This document shows positions 44,179 through 56,981 of a DNA stretch of 64,000 nt, one piece after another. Each line of letters starts with the position of its first letter. Position 1 is the first letter of the stretch. The stretch is taken from the NCBI GenBank assembly GCA_036426205.1, contig CM071570.1, positions 2,619,997-2,683,996 of the forward strand. The letters are read 5' to 3'. The DNA comes from Ascaphus truei (lineage: Eukaryota > Chordata > Amphibia > Anura > Ascaphidae). The translations under genes were made by a program, and so were the position numbers. A model generated the notes under the pieces. The model had not been told where the DNA came from and did not search any database. It was given only the letters and a program-made list of their open reading frames with translations.

Positions 44179-46451
44179 TGTAACACCCTTTCCTGTGACG
44201 ATGGAGAGGATTTGGCCCGGGACTAAAGGGGTTACACCCCAATTGGCCACCCTCTAACCTCACCAGGGAGACAAGGGGTTAACTGGGCTCAGGCCCAGAC
44301 GTGTGATTTAACCCTTGTCATAACCTGAAAATGTATATTCCCTGTTCCCCCATGTTTTATTGTTAATCAGTGTCTGCATCACACACACACTGGGATCCAT
44401 CCGGGAGCTCAAGGGTTAATAGTGGTATAGTGATTATAGCCCTTTGTGTAACTTTCCCGCCTTTTCAGGCACCATTTTGCAGGTTCCCATAGGCCGCCAT
44501 TAGGGCTCAATGCATTTCAATAGAGAATTGTTTTAGTGCTGTTTTAGTCCTGTTTCCTGTAAAGACCAGCAGGTGGCGTCCGAGAGGGAGAGCGGCGGTT
44601 TCCCATTGAAAGTCAATGGGCCCATTGACTTCAATGGAGATTCCTCGAGGTAACTTTCGAAGAACAAGTTGGCAGCCATCCAGACCGCAAACCGCAAAGC
44701 GGATACAATGTCCTTTAAAAGAGCTAAAATCACTTGAGTCAAGTTCAACGTCAATTGGCGTGGGAATAAACAGTTCTAGGGCACCTAGAAATACAAATCT
44801 TTTTGCCCCTAGTTCCTAGGCTTCCCCCCACTCGACCACAACCGGGTCCCCGAATCCTGGACCCCCGATAAGGGTCGAACCAGATAGAGCGGGTCACGCC
44901 ATAGGCTTTGCCGGCGGCGGCAGAAACGGCTCAGAAAAATGACTAAGTGTGAAATGCTGAATTTTAGGAATCCATATCTCCGGTTCCGGAGGGACCAGAG
45001 GATCAAGGTTTGGGGTATCTGTAGTCACTGCTCCGGCATCACTGCAGACCATAATTGACCCTCTTGGACCAACCCGACGGAGTATGGACCCCCTTGAAAG
45101 TTCGGGACTTTTACCATTGATTCCAATGGGAGAAAAACCGCATGGTTAAAAAATGACTAAGTGTAAAATGTTGAAATGTGTACTGTAAGTCCATATCTCC
45201 GGTTCTGGAATGCCCAGAGGGATGGGATTTGGGTGACATGTAGCCAAGGTTCCGGCTTTAATGCATGCCCATTTCCAGCCCCCTCAGACCAACCAGACGG
45301 AGTATGGACGAATGTAAAGATTTGTGGATTTTCTCATAGACTTCAATGGCGGCGGTTCCCCATTGAAAGTCTATGGTAGGAAACTCCATTGACTACAACG
45401 GCGGAGTTGCTCCATTGAAACCCATGGCGGCGGAGCCCGTTGTTTTCAATGCGGATTTAGTGAAAAGCTGAGATTTCTTTTAGCGGAGATTTTTGTATTA
45501 AAGTGAAAAATGATTTAATGTGCATTTGTGTATCTCCGGTTCCGAAGGTCGTAGCAAGTCTCTTTTTGGACCATATGGTGTCCCAGTTCGGGCAATGAGA
45601 ACTGGGAAGTTTGGACCTGCTAGACCCAACTTAACCGGATATTTTAATACGTTTATGTTTTATGTTTAATACTGTGTCCCAAGGTATGGACAAAGACCCA
45701 GAGGAAATTCTTTTGCATACCAGGATAGCAGATGGCCCTAGAGGCGACCCAATGTCTAGGACTTAAGTATTGTTCAAAGGGTTTTGTCACCCTCCCTGTT
45801 TACCTAAGGGCGGAGGAGGCTCAAACCAGAGCAGTCTTTAAGTGTCCCACTTCACACCTTTCAACAAAGGTTTTCCTGCCAGAACTCCAAATGGATAGAC
45901 TGACTGGCATTCCTGATGCAAATGTGGGGCTACAGGAATGAGACCCCAGAGTTCTACTGCGCCTGTGTCAACTAGCAGGGGGGCATGTATCAAAATGTCT
46001 TCCCACGTTAGTGAGTGGCTGGAGGTAATTGGAAACCAATCACAGGTACTTAGTGTTAAGGATAGAGGGACAAAAGGTTTATAAACTGCTGTCCACCATA
46101 TATCCTTTGTCTTCATGTCTTCATTGTCTTCATGTAATGTCTTGATGCCTGCATGCAAAGGCTTCATGTTTCCATGTCCTGCATGTGCTTCATAACTTTG
46201 CCTGTCTTGCTGTGATGTCAGCTGAAGTATGGAAGAAATGGCCCAGTCTGTATCCTGATGGCTTTCTTGTCATAATCTTTAAGTAAGTGTCTATATTTTG
46301 CTGTTATTTGTACATTTCTGTGTGTTCACCTTTATCAAGGAATAAATTATATTTTATCATATCTAAGTCTCGTCCCAGTTCAAACCCAGGTATATATATA
46401 TTTATATATATTTTTGGTGTAAATTACAGCCTGTCATAAGCTACCGTGACA
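44179..46451 (+). mobile_element. Probable solo or partial LTR, 2.3 kb, with internal repeats
   Basis: Begins TGTAACACCC and could end CCGTGACA at 46451, giving TG...CA tips. It contains AATAAA at 46341, ~110 bp before that end, in the place of a poly(A) signal. Two diverged ~216-bp units start at TGACTAAGTGT (44940 and 45156), each followed by CCATATCTCCGGTT; a third CCGGTTCCGAAGG lies near 45537. Short CATTGAAAGTC/TTCAATGG stretches recur. No coding frame of note. The boundaries are inferred. Confidence 0.4.
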
Positions 46452-47260
46452 TTTCCCTACCCCTAAGGGAAATAGCCGATAATTAGTGTTACTGGTGCTA
46501 CCTGTTAGGCTTACAGCAACCCTGAGCCTCCACTCTTGAAGTGACTGGGTGCAGCGCCTCCACCCGTGAGGATCCCAGCGTAGGCGGCATGACTCCTCAC
46601 GGGAACCTGTATATATATATTGTAAATACCAAATAACCACGATCACAACAGCGACTGCAGTAACTCTTTTACTGTGATTCCCCCGTAGGCATAATAACAC
46701 TAAGGATACATACACAATATGAACAACACATGAACAACATTGACAACCCTAGGGGTAGCTATCCCCAATAGTACGGATGGTGCTTGGGCACCTATAACCC
46801 GGTGTCCTGCAAAGCAACCCGTTCCCAAGTGCACGTATGAGGGCAGCGCTACCCTCCCCCCTCGTGGTGGTGCGCTTCTACCTTCCTGGCTATAGGCCTG
46901 TAACCAGGGGATGCTTCCAGGAGAGAGACCATCGGTAGAGTCCCACGCCGTGGGTTCTCCGACAATAGCCCCTCACGCCTCAAGTCCGGCAGCCATGCGG
47001 TGTTACTACCCGGGGAAACGATCCTGGCCTAGTTCATGAGCTTGACTAGATCCCTGGACACTACCTCTCTCTTCCAAGGCTCTGTCAGGACTGAGCACGC
47101 CATCCCCAGTCCGCGGAGGAAATCCTGCTTTGCCCAGGACCTCCTCTTCTGGCGGCGCCAACCGCAAGATGGCAGCCGCACTACACAAAGTTCCAGTCTG
47201 TGTCTGCGCCAACCACAAGATATCCGAGCGACGGAACTAATCCCCCCAGGAGGTATGAAG
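46452..47260 (-). repeat. LTR-like unit A (minus orientation)
   Basis: Contains CAGCGCCTCCA (46552-46562), the complement of the shared primer-site sequence, next to GAGGATCCCAGC. To the right are CAAGATGGCAGCC (47161-47173, YY1-like) and GATCCTGGCC-type text also found in the units at 57 and 62 kb. Tandem unit structure and a TATATATATA patch at 46610 are present. Exact ends are unknown. Confidence 0.4.
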
Positions 47261-47878
47261 GGGTACCCAGCTACAAATAAATAAATATAAATAAATACAT
47301 TTATAGTCCTTTCATATACAGTATACTACAGTATATTGGTTCGTGTTCTGCATCACACCATCCTCCTCCTGGTACCATTGGAACTGCATGTTGGTGACAT
47401 TGATTACAGGACCTTTGCGGAGTCGGTTCTTCCACCGCACGGCTTTCCCGTCATCACTGGACCTGTGACCGGGTCTGAAAACGTACCTGTTCATGCATTT
47501 TACACCTCATGCGAGATTATTTCTAACAGCATGTGAGTGGGCGTTTGTCTGAAGTTTATTATTAAAGCCTACAATATGTGTGTACCTTATTGAACTAGGT
47601 GGTTCTTCTCTTGGTGAAGCCCGCCTTAGCTCCGGTTGTCAATTTAATATTCCATTCGCTGCTTTTCATTACCATTTGTTACTTTCATCAGTTACTTATT
47701 ATCTTCAATGTGGACTTTTATTCATTGGATTACTACAAGTAGCAATTGTTGTATCACTCGTAGTATATTCACTTTATCAGTGTCTTCTTTGATTTTGTAC
47801 ACTTTCGTAATACATTTAGTATATCAGCACTGATTATGATCACATGATATATATTGCATTATTAATTAGAGGAACACA
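47261..47878. other. Non-coding intergenic sequence
   Basis: No element recognised. The section is unique relative to the repeat units that start at 47879. Confidence 0.4.
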
Positions 47879-49845
47879 GATGAAATGTATAATATACATA
47901 TTATATATACATTTCTATATACATATTATACGTATATATATTATACATTTCATCGGCTAAATTGCTGGTTATTGTTATCTAGCTCATCCAGCTAATTCCC
48001 CAGTCATTTTGGATCCCACGGTTTTTCATTAACATTTGCACAGTTCTTCCTGAGAAACCGAAACATAGGCCCAAAGTTACTAAACAGTGCTAAGCCATAA
48101 CACATCTTAACTCCCATTCAAGCAAATGAGATACCTGTTCTCAATCAATGGCCCTGGTGCTGCTTTGTATTCCTTAGTGGCACTTTTATACTTGTAGTCA
48201 TGCCACCTGTGGCTACTAGCTTGCTTCCATCCTGGCAGTAAGTCCTGGTAAGCAGGCCTTGCCAGTAGTTGGTATGGGGTTTTCCCCTTCACCTTTGGTA
48301 CTGCACTTGAGTGACAGCAGGGGGTGGTACATCCTGTTGTAGCTTTGACAATGGGGTGCCCGCCTTCTGGCTGTACTTAAGGGCAGGACCGCCCTAAAGT
48401 TATGTTGTTGTTCCTTCCCCCTGAGGAAGGCAGGTCACACGTCTGGAGCCTGAGATTGTGGCCTTCCCATGTGCTCTTCCCTGTGGGGAGGAGTGAGTGT
48501 GATTATACCGCTGCCTCTTCTAGGGAGATGGGGAAGAGCTAGGACAACAGTGGGTGCCCCTGGCCTGTAGTGACGGTCCAGGGACCATCTCCAGTGAGAG
48601 CTGATCTAAGGAGACTGTATCCGGCAGACGACTGCTGCATAGCTGTGTTACTGCAAAGTGTGTAGTAACAAAACCATTTCTGTTTGCAATATACCTCCGG
48701 CCTGGTGTGTGATATAACTGGGGGGAGAGGTACAAGTTCTACCGTGGGAGATCATCTCCATATCCCTGGAGCCTACGGCAGATGGAGGCGCTGCACTGCT
48801 AAGTATTATGTAGGCCAGTGTTTCCCAATTAAATTTAGTCGTGGAACCCTTTTTTATTTTGTACAGCAAAATGGAACCCCTTAAATATTTTTAGCGTAAC
48901 ACATAGAAAAACAAAAAGACATTCGCCGCAGGCGAAAAATGTTCTTGGTTCAAGATCTAATACCTTTAAATTGAAAGTTACATTTTTCCAGGGGGAAGGC
49001 AACTACACGTTTTGTCCTCTTTCATGTCCCATACATAAATGCAGCCGCCCTGTATACGTGCCCGTCAGGGGGAAAAAATGATAAGGTTTTACTCTTACTT
49101 ATATGATAATTATAACATCAGAGTCTTTGTTTATTATTATTATGGTGTAGGGGGGGAAGGGAGCCCGCAGTGGTGTTGGGGGGGGGGGGGGGGGGAGCCC
49201 GCAGTGGTGTTGGTGTCTCCGTCCCTCCTGGCGGCTGCAATTTTTAAATGTTTTATTTTTTCGCAGAAACACTTAATTTTACCTCAGGGAACGCCCGGGT
49301 TTTTTTAAAGTCCCCCACTGTCCCAATACATTTTTACAAGACCTCAGGGTTCCGCGGAACCCCATTTGGGAAATGCTGCTCTACAATACACGTGTTACTC
49401 CTTTACTATGCAACACACACACATTTATATATACATACATATATATATCAAAAGAAGAAATATATTAGCGCCAACCTATCACTATATAAAATCTCTATAG
49501 AGTAAAAATATAAATAAAAGTGAAATGAAAAATGTTATTACAAATAAAAGTAAAAAACCTATGCTAAGCACAGTGGATGTAGTAAAATTTTTTAAAATAA
49601 TGAACCAATAAAATACATAATAAAATATCAAAAAAGAAAATGTCCAGAAAAATATATGTAAAAGATATACAAATCCCAAAATGTTCCAATTGCTATCCAA
49701 AAGAGTCTCTGCAGCCCGAATGAAGGGAACACCACTTCCTTAGGATATCTACAAAAACACAGAAAAAACAGGCGCACTCATAGCGTAAAATTGTATAACA
49801 ATAAATTTATGAAGTAAGGGATAAAAATGCACACTCACAAACAAA
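47879..49845 (+). repeat. ~1.9-kb repeat unit, copy 1 (direct)
   Basis: It carries, in order: a ~76-bp AT-rich near-palindrome (GATGAAATGTATAATATA...TATTATACATTTCATC); an LTR-like part up to TGGAGGCGCTG at 48783-48793; a hAT element; a CA/TA tract; and a section ending in the 46-bp module 49800-49845. The unit to 49799 is reverse-complemented in copy 2 (position p matches 99645-p) and repeated at +3812 in copy 3. I saw no differences, including an 18-base G run. Confidence 0.9.
48816..49378. mobile_element. hAT-type element in copy 1 (also 50267-50829 and 52628-53190)
   Basis: The left end CAGTGTTTCCCAATTAAATT and right end (reverse complement) CAGCATTTCCCAAATGGGGT fit hAT termini. The interior repeats GGAACCCC blocks and holds an 18-base G run flanked by two AGCCCGCAGTGGTGTTGG copies. 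No target duplication is clear. The three copies move with the larger repeat, so this element inserted before the triplication. Confidence 0.65.
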
Positions 49846-51766
49846 GTTATACAATTTTACGCTATGAGTGCGCCTGTTTTTTCTGTGTTTTTGTAGATAT
49901 CCTAAGGAAGTGGTGTTCCCTTCATTCGGGCTGCAGAGACTCTTTTGGATAGCAATTGGAACATTTTGGGATTTGTATATCTTTTACATATATTTTTCTG
50001 GACATTTTCTTTTTTGATATTTTATTATGTATTTTATTGGTTCATTATTTTAAAAAATTTTACTACATCCACTGTGCTTAGCATAGGTTTTTTACTTTTA
50101 TTTGTAATAACATTTTTCATTTCACTTTTATTTATATTTTTACTCTATAGAGATTTTATATAGTGATAGGTTGGCGCTAATATATTTCTTCTTTTGATAT
50201 ATATATGTATGTATATATAAATGTGTGTGTGTTGCATAGTAAAGGAGTAACACGTGTATTGTAGAGCAGCATTTCCCAAATGGGGTTCCGCGGAACCCTG
50301 AGGTCTTGTAAAAATGTATTGGGACAGTGGGGGACTTTAAAAAAACCCGGGCGTTCCCTGAGGTAAAATTAAGTGTTTCTGCGAAAAAATAAAACATTTA
50401 AAAATTGCAGCCGCCAGGAGGGACGGAGACACCAACACCACTGCGGGCTCCCCCCCCCCCCCCCCCCAACACCACTGCGGGCTCCCTTCCCCCCCTACAC
50501 CATAATAATAATAAACAAAGACTCTGATGTTATAATTATCATATAAGTAAGAGTAAAACCTTATCATTTTTTCCCCCTGACGGGCACGTATACAGGGCGG
50601 CTGCATTTATGTATGGGACATGAAAGAGGACAAAACGTGTAGTTGCCTTCCCCCTGGAAAAATGTAACTTTCAATTTAAAGGTATTAGATCTTGAACCAA
50701 GAACATTTTTCGCCTGCGGCGAATGTCTTTTTGTTTTTCTATGTGTTACGCTAAAAATATTTAAGGGGTTCCATTTTGCTGTACAAAATAAAAAAGGGTT
50801 CCACGACTAAATTTAATTGGGAAACACTGGCCTACATAATACTTAGCAGTGCAGCGCCTCCATCTGCCGTAGGCTCCAGGGATATGGAGATGATCTCCCA
50901 CGGTAGAACTTGTACCTCTCCCCCCAGTTATATCACACACCAGGCCGGAGGTATATTGCAAACAGAAATGGTTTTGTTACTACACACTTTGCAGTAACAC
51001 AGCTATGCAGCAGTCGTCTGCCGGATACAGTCTCCTTAGATCAGCTCTCACTGGAGATGGTCCCTGGACCGTCACTACAGGCCAGGGGCACCCACTGTTG
51101 TCCTAGCTCTTCCCCATCTCCCTAGAAGAGGCAGCGGTATAATCACACTCACTCCTCCCCACAGGGAAGAGCACATGGGAAGGCCACAATCTCAGGCTCC
51201 AGACGTGTGACCTGCCTTCCTCAGGGGGAAGGAACAACAACATAACTTTAGGGCGGTCCTGCCCTTAAGTACAGCCAGAAGGCGGGCACCCCATTGTCAA
51301 AGCTACAACAGGATGTACCACCCCCTGCTGTCACTCAAGTGCAGTACCAAAGGTGAAGGGGAAAACCCCATACCAACTACTGGCAAGGCCTGCTTACCAG
51401 GACTTACTGCCAGGATGGAAGCAAGCTAGTAGCCACAGGTGGCATGACTACAAGTATAAAAGTGCCACTAAGGAATACAAAGCAGCACCAGGGCCATTGA
51501 TTGAGAACAGGTATCTCATTTGCTTGAATGGGAGTTAAGATGTGTTATGGCTTAGCACTGTTTAGTAACTTTGGGCCTATGTTTCGGTTTCTCAGGAAGA
51601 ACTGTGCAAATGTTAATGAAAAACCGTGGGATCCAAAATGACTGGGGAATTAGCTGGATGAGCTAGATAACAATAACCAGCAATTTAGCCGATGAAATGT
51701 ATAATATATATACGTATAATATGTATATAGAAATGTATATATAATATGTATATTATACATTTCATC
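49846..51766 (-). repeat. ~1.9-kb repeat unit, copy 2 (inverted)
   Basis: Exact reverse complement of 47879-49799, as far as I could compare. The axis with copy 1 is the 46-base spacer 49800-49845, and the axis with copy 3 is a ~40-base AT-rich spacer near 51709-51748. Confidence 0.9.
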
Positions 51767-53657
51767 GGCTAAATTGCTGGTTATTGTTATCTAGCTCATC
51801 CAGCTAATTCCCCAGTCATTTTGGATCCCACGGTTTTTCATTAACATTTGCACAGTTCTTCCTGAGAAACCGAAACATAGGCCCAAAGTTACTAAACAGT
51901 GCTAAGCCATAACACATCTTAACTCCCATTCAAGCAAATGAGATACCTGTTCTCAATCAATGGCCCTGGTGCTGCTTTGTATTCCTTAGTGGCACTTTTA
52001 TACTTGTAGTCATGCCACCTGTGGCTACTAGCTTGCTTCCATCCTGGCAGTAAGTCCTGGTAAGCAGGCCTTGCCAGTAGTTGGTATGGGGTTTTCCCCT
52101 TCACCTTTGGTACTGCACTTGAGTGACAGCAGGGGGTGGTACATCCTGTTGTAGCTTTGACAATGGGGTGCCCGCCTTCTGGCTGTACTTAAGGGCAGGA
52201 CCGCCCTAAAGTTATGTTGTTGTTCCTTCCCCCTGAGGAAGGCAGGTCACACGTCTGGAGCCTGAGATTGTGGCCTTCCCATGTGCTCTTCCCTGTGGGG
52301 AGGAGTGAGTGTGATTATACCGCTGCCTCTTCTAGGGAGATGGGGAAGAGCTAGGACAACAGTGGGTGCCCCTGGCCTGTAGTGACGGTCCAGGGACCAT
52401 CTCCAGTGAGAGCTGATCTAAGGAGACTGTATCCGGCAGACGACTGCTGCATAGCTGTGTTACTGCAAAGTGTGTAGTAACAAAACCATTTCTGTTTGCA
52501 ATATACCTCCGGCCTGGTGTGTGATATAACTGGGGGGAGAGGTACAAGTTCTACCGTGGGAGATCATCTCCATATCCCTGGAGCCTACGGCAGATGGAGG
52601 CGCTGCACTGCTAAGTATTATGTAGGCCAGTGTTTCCCAATTAAATTTAGTCGTGGAACCCTTTTTTATTTTGTACAGCAAAATGGAACCCCTTAAATAT
52701 TTTTAGCGTAACACATAGAAAAACAAAAAGACATTCGCCGCAGGCGAAAAATGTTCTTGGTTCAAGATCTAATACCTTTAAATTGAAAGTTACATTTTTC
52801 CAGGGGGAAGGCAACTACACGTTTTGTCCTCTTTCATGTCCCATACATAAATGCAGCCGCCCTGTATACGTGCCCGTCAGGGGGAAAAAATGATAAGGTT
52901 TTACTCTTACTTATATGATAATTATAACATCAGAGTCTTTGTTTATTATTATTATGGTGTAGGGGGGGAAGGGAGCCCGCAGTGGTGTTGGGGGGGGGGG
53001 GGGGGGGAGCCCGCAGTGGTGTTGGTGTCTCCGTCCCTCCTGGCGGCTGCAATTTTTAAATGTTTTATTTTTTCGCAGAAACACTTAATTTTACCTCAGG
53101 GAACGCCCGGGTTTTTTTAAAGTCCCCCACTGTCCCAATACATTTTTACAAGACCTCAGGGTTCCGCGGAACCCCATTTGGGAAATGCTGCTCTACAATA
53201 CACGTGTTACTCCTTTACTATGCAACACACACACATTTATATATACATACATATATATATCAAAAGAAGAAATATATTAGCGCCAACCTATCACTATATA
53301 AAATCTCTATAGAGTAAAAATATAAATAAAAGTGAAATGAAAAATGTTATTACAAATAAAAGTAAAAAACCTATGCTAAGCACAGTGGATGTAGTAAAAT
53401 TTTTTAAAATAATGAACCAATAAAATACATAATAAAATATCAAAAAAGAAAATGTCCAGAAAAATATATGTAAAAGATATACAAATCCCAAAATGTTCCA
53501 ATTGCTATCCAAAAGAGTCTCTGCAGCCCGAATGAAGGGAACACCACTTCCTTAGGATATCTACAAAAACACAGAAAAAACAGGCGCACTCATAGCGTAA
53601 AATTGTATAACAATAAATTTATGAAGTAAGGGATAAAAATGCACACTCACAAACAAA
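51749..53657 (+). repeat. ~1.9-kb repeat unit, copy 3 (direct)
   Basis: Matches copy 1 shifted by exactly 3812 bases throughout, ending with the same 46-bp module (53612-53657). Unique text begins at 53658. Confidence 0.9.
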
Positions 53658-54423
53658 AACTGGCTAGCCACTCCTGTCCGGAACAATAACTCAATTAGAG
53701 CGTGGCCGAGCCACTATGTTATAAGGACATTACCAGTTAGCTGAGTTAAGGAAAGCGTTATAGTATAAGGTTATGTGTTGATGCAAAGTATAGGTGCTAC
53801 GGTATTGTTGCATTACAGTAAAAACCATTTACAATCAGGTTGTTTGTTATGTTTCTTGCCCAGGGGAATCTCACTGAGGGGGATCCTGGGTAGTGGAGGC
53901 GCTGTGCTAAGTAAGTGTTACCCCAGGCTCCCAGCTAGCGGAGGCTCGATCTCCTGGAACCAACAGGTGTGTGCAGTACCGTATCATCTTTAGCTTCAGA
54001 AAAAGGGCTACATTAGCAAGGAGGCTAACTGGAGCACTGATATCCTCAGTTCAAGGGGCCCTGTGGCTTAGCCCCAGACTAGTGGTATTAGCGCGGTGGG
54101 AGTTTTTGAAATAGTGAGTGCAAGGTGGCATCTTGTGCACATGCTCTCCCACTGTTCTGAGCCAGAGGGGCCCAGGTTTTACAAACCTGACAAAGTGTGC
54201 GTAGCCAGGGATGAAATTCCCACGCCACTGGTTGAGGGCACATGTGGGGACAGCCTGTCCGAAGTGTATAAGACACTTCTCACCCTCCCAGAACCCTCTC
54301 TGCTGTTGTCTTTCTTTGGTGTTCCATGTGTTCCCAAGTGTTCCAAATTCCAATTTGCCATAAGGGCAAGAACGGTCGGACCGGGACCCCCAGAGACACC
54401 ATGCTGCGATTACAGAAAGGAGT

Positions 54424-54830
54424 GAGTTAGGAAGAGGAAGGGAAGTGTATGAAGTGATAGGAGGGGGGGGGGGTGAGGGGCGTTGGGGAGAGTGAGGGAG
54501 GTGTAGGGAGTAGGTGGGATGTTGGGGGTGGGAAGTGGGGAATGTATAGGGCAGTGATGAGGAAGATCAAGGGGAAGTGTATAGGGGTGATAGGAAGAGT
54601 GAGGGGAAATTGTATAGGACCAAAGAGTGATGGGAGTTATGGGGAGTATATGAAGAGGAGGGGAGTGTTGGGGGAAGTGATAGGAAGGATGAGGGGGGGT
54701 GTTGGGGTGGGGTGGGGGTTGGGGTGTGGGGGGTGCGGGGGTGTGGGTGGGGCGTGTTGGGCGGGTGGGGTGTGGGGTGTACTGGAGGAGTGAGGTGTAG
54801 TGTGTCTGTGTTGTTGTAGTTCGTATTTTA
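54424..54830 (+). repeat. G-rich minisatellite, inner left arm
   Basis: Purine-rich units like GGGGAAGTGTATAGG and GGAAGAGTGAGG, complementary to the C/T-rich array at 55960-56460. Confidence 0.8.
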
Positions 54831-54933
54831 TTTATTAAAATGTTAAAACCACAAAAAACAGGCGCACTCATAGCGTAAAATTGTATAACAATAAATTTTG
54901 AAGTAAGGGATAAAATCACACTCACAAACAATT

Positions 54934-55350
54934 TGAAAAATGCGTTTTTTGAGTACAACTCAGCTGTTCAGACGCAGGAACCCAAGGAGGAGACTTGCGG
55001 GTGTGATGTCCGCGGTGTGTCTTGCCAAATACCCCCTAGGTCCTGGCAGGGAGACAGATCACAGTTGTAACAGGAACCTCGCTGACATCTCCTGTTTACA
55101 CTGTGCTCTCCCCGGCTGAAACCTCGCTGACATCATCGAGTTCACGCGAGACTCTATTCAGTGTATGCTCTGTGTAGCACGCGAGAGAGGGGAAGGCGGC
55201 GTCCCTCGTGGCTTTCGTCCCTGCCAGGACCTAGAGGGGGCTATTGTGGCAAGACCACAACCGCGGACATCCACCGAAGTCCTCTCCTTGGGTTCCTGCG
55301 TCTGAACGGGCTTGAGTTGTACTCAAAAACCACTTTTTTCTTCAGCTTGC
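54934..55350. repeat. ~415-bp foldback, copy 1
   Basis: Its ends pair: GTTTTTTGAGTACAACTCAG... and AACCCAAGGAGGAGACTT on the left, AAGTCCTCTCCTTGGGTTCC and GAGTTGTACTCAAAAACC on the right. Arms extend to CTAGGTCCTGGCAGGGA / TCCCTGCCAGGACCTAG. The loop holds CCTCGCTGACATC twice. Non-coding; MITE-like. Confidence 0.75.
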
Positions 55351-55396
55351 AATAAATTTATGAAGTAAGGGATAAAAATGCACACTCACAAACAAA
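55351..55396 (+). repeat. 46-bp junction module
   Basis: Begins AATAAATTTATGAAGTAAGG and ends TGCACACTCACAAACAAA. The same 46 bases occur at 49800-49845 and 53612-53657, inverted at 55813-55858, and in worn form at 54890-54932. At 49800 and 55351 it is the exact spacer of a palindrome. Confidence 0.85.
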
Positions 55397-55812
55397 GCTG
55401 AAAAAAATGCGTTTTTGAGTACAACTCAGCCCGTTCAGACGCAGGAACCCAAGGAGGAGGACTTCGGTGTGATGTCCGCGGTGTGTCTTGCCACAATAGC
55501 CCCTCTAGGTCCTGGCAGGGACCGAAAGCCACGAGGGACGCCGCCTTCCCCTCTCTCCGGTGCTACACAGAGCATACACTGAATAGAGTCTCGCGTGAAC
55601 TCGATGATGTCAGCGAGGTTTCAGCCGGGGAGAGTTCACAGTGTAAACAGGATGATGTCAGCGAGGTTCCTGTTTACACTGTGATCTCTCCCTGCCAGGA
55701 CCTAGAGGGGCTATTGTGGCAAGACACACCGCGGACATCACACCGAAGTCCTCCTCCTTGGGTTCCTGCGTCTGAACAGGCTGAGTTGTACTCAAAAACG
55801 CATTTTTTCAAA
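55397..55812. repeat. ~415-bp foldback, copy 2 (inverted to copy 1)
   Basis: Reverse-complement relative of copy 1, with the same TGAGTACAACTCAG and GAGGTCCTGGCAGGGA-type arms. It is separated from copy 1 by the 46-bp module at 55351-55396. TGATGTCAGCGAGGTT occurs twice in its loop. Confidence 0.75.
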
Positions 55813-55959
55813 TTTGTTTGTGAGTGTGCATTTTTATCCCTTACTTCATAAATTTATTGTTATACAATTTTACGCTATGAGTGCGCCTGTTTTTTCTGTG
55901 TTTTTATACATATATATATATATATATAATATATACTGTATACTATATACATACACATA

Positions 55960-56460
55960 CACACACACCTCACTCCTTCCTATACACTTCCCCTCACTCC
56001 TTCCTATCCTCTCCCATACACTTTCCCTCACTCCTTCCTATACACTTCCCCTCACTCCTTCCTATTCACTTCCCCCTATACACTTCCCCTCACTCCTTCA
56101 TATACTCTCCCATACACTTCCCCTCACTCCTTCCTATTCACTTCCCCCTATACACTTCCCCTCACTCCTTCATATACTCTCCCATACACTTCCCCTCACT
56201 CTTTCCTATACATTTCCCCTCACTCCTTCCTATTCACTTCCCCCTATACACTTCCCCTTGCTCCTTCCTATACTCTCCCATACATTTTCCCTCACTCCTT
56301 CCTATAATACTCTCCCATACACTTTCCCTCACTCCTTCCTATACTCTCCCATACACTTTCCCTCACTCCCTCCTATACTCTCCCATACACTTTCCCTCCC
56401 TCCCTCCTATACACTCTCATACACTTTCCCTTCCTCCTTCCTATACTCACTCACACCTTT
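55960..56460 (+). repeat. ~24-bp C/T-rich minisatellite
   Basis: About twenty units of CACTCCTTCCTATACACTTC plus CCCT, with ATACTCTCCCATACACTTTC variants. It gives an open frame of ~295 codons (55814-56701) that is only repeat. Confidence 0.9.
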
Positions 56461-56981
56461 CTGTAATCGCAGCATGGTGTCTCTGGGCCCGGTCCGACCC
56501 GTTCTTGCCCTTATGGCAAATTGGACTTCTGGAATCACTTGGGAACACATGGAACACCAAAGAAAGAACAACAGCAGAGAGGGTTCTGGGAGGGTGAGAA
56601 GCTGTCTTATACACTTCGGGACAGGCTGTCCCACAGTGTGCCCTCCAACCAGTGGCGTGGGAATTTCATCCCTGGCTACGCACACTTTGTCAGGTTTGTA
56701 AAACCTGGCCCCTCTGGCTCAGAACAGTGGGAGAGCATGTGCACAAGATGCCACCTTGCCCACTCACTATTCAAAACCTCCCACCGGCTCAATACCACTA
56801 AGTCTGGGGCTAAGCCACAGGGCCCCTTTGAACTGAGGATATCAGTGCTCCAGTTAGCCCTCCTTGCTAATGTAGCCCTTTTTCTGACATGCTAAAGAGA
56901 CTACGGGTACTGCACACACCTGTGGTTCCAGGAGATCTGAGCCTCCGCTAGCTGGGAGCCTGGGGTAACACTTACTTAGCA

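Noticed and set aside
49482..53512. Identical 72-codon frame in three places (FWTFSFLIFYYVFYWF-type)
   Set aside because: A/T-rich repeat text that recurs because the whole 1.9-kb unit is triplicated; no evidence of coding.
55814..56701. 295-codon plus-strand frame
   Set aside because: A translated 24-bp minisatellite (SLLPILSHTL-type repeats).
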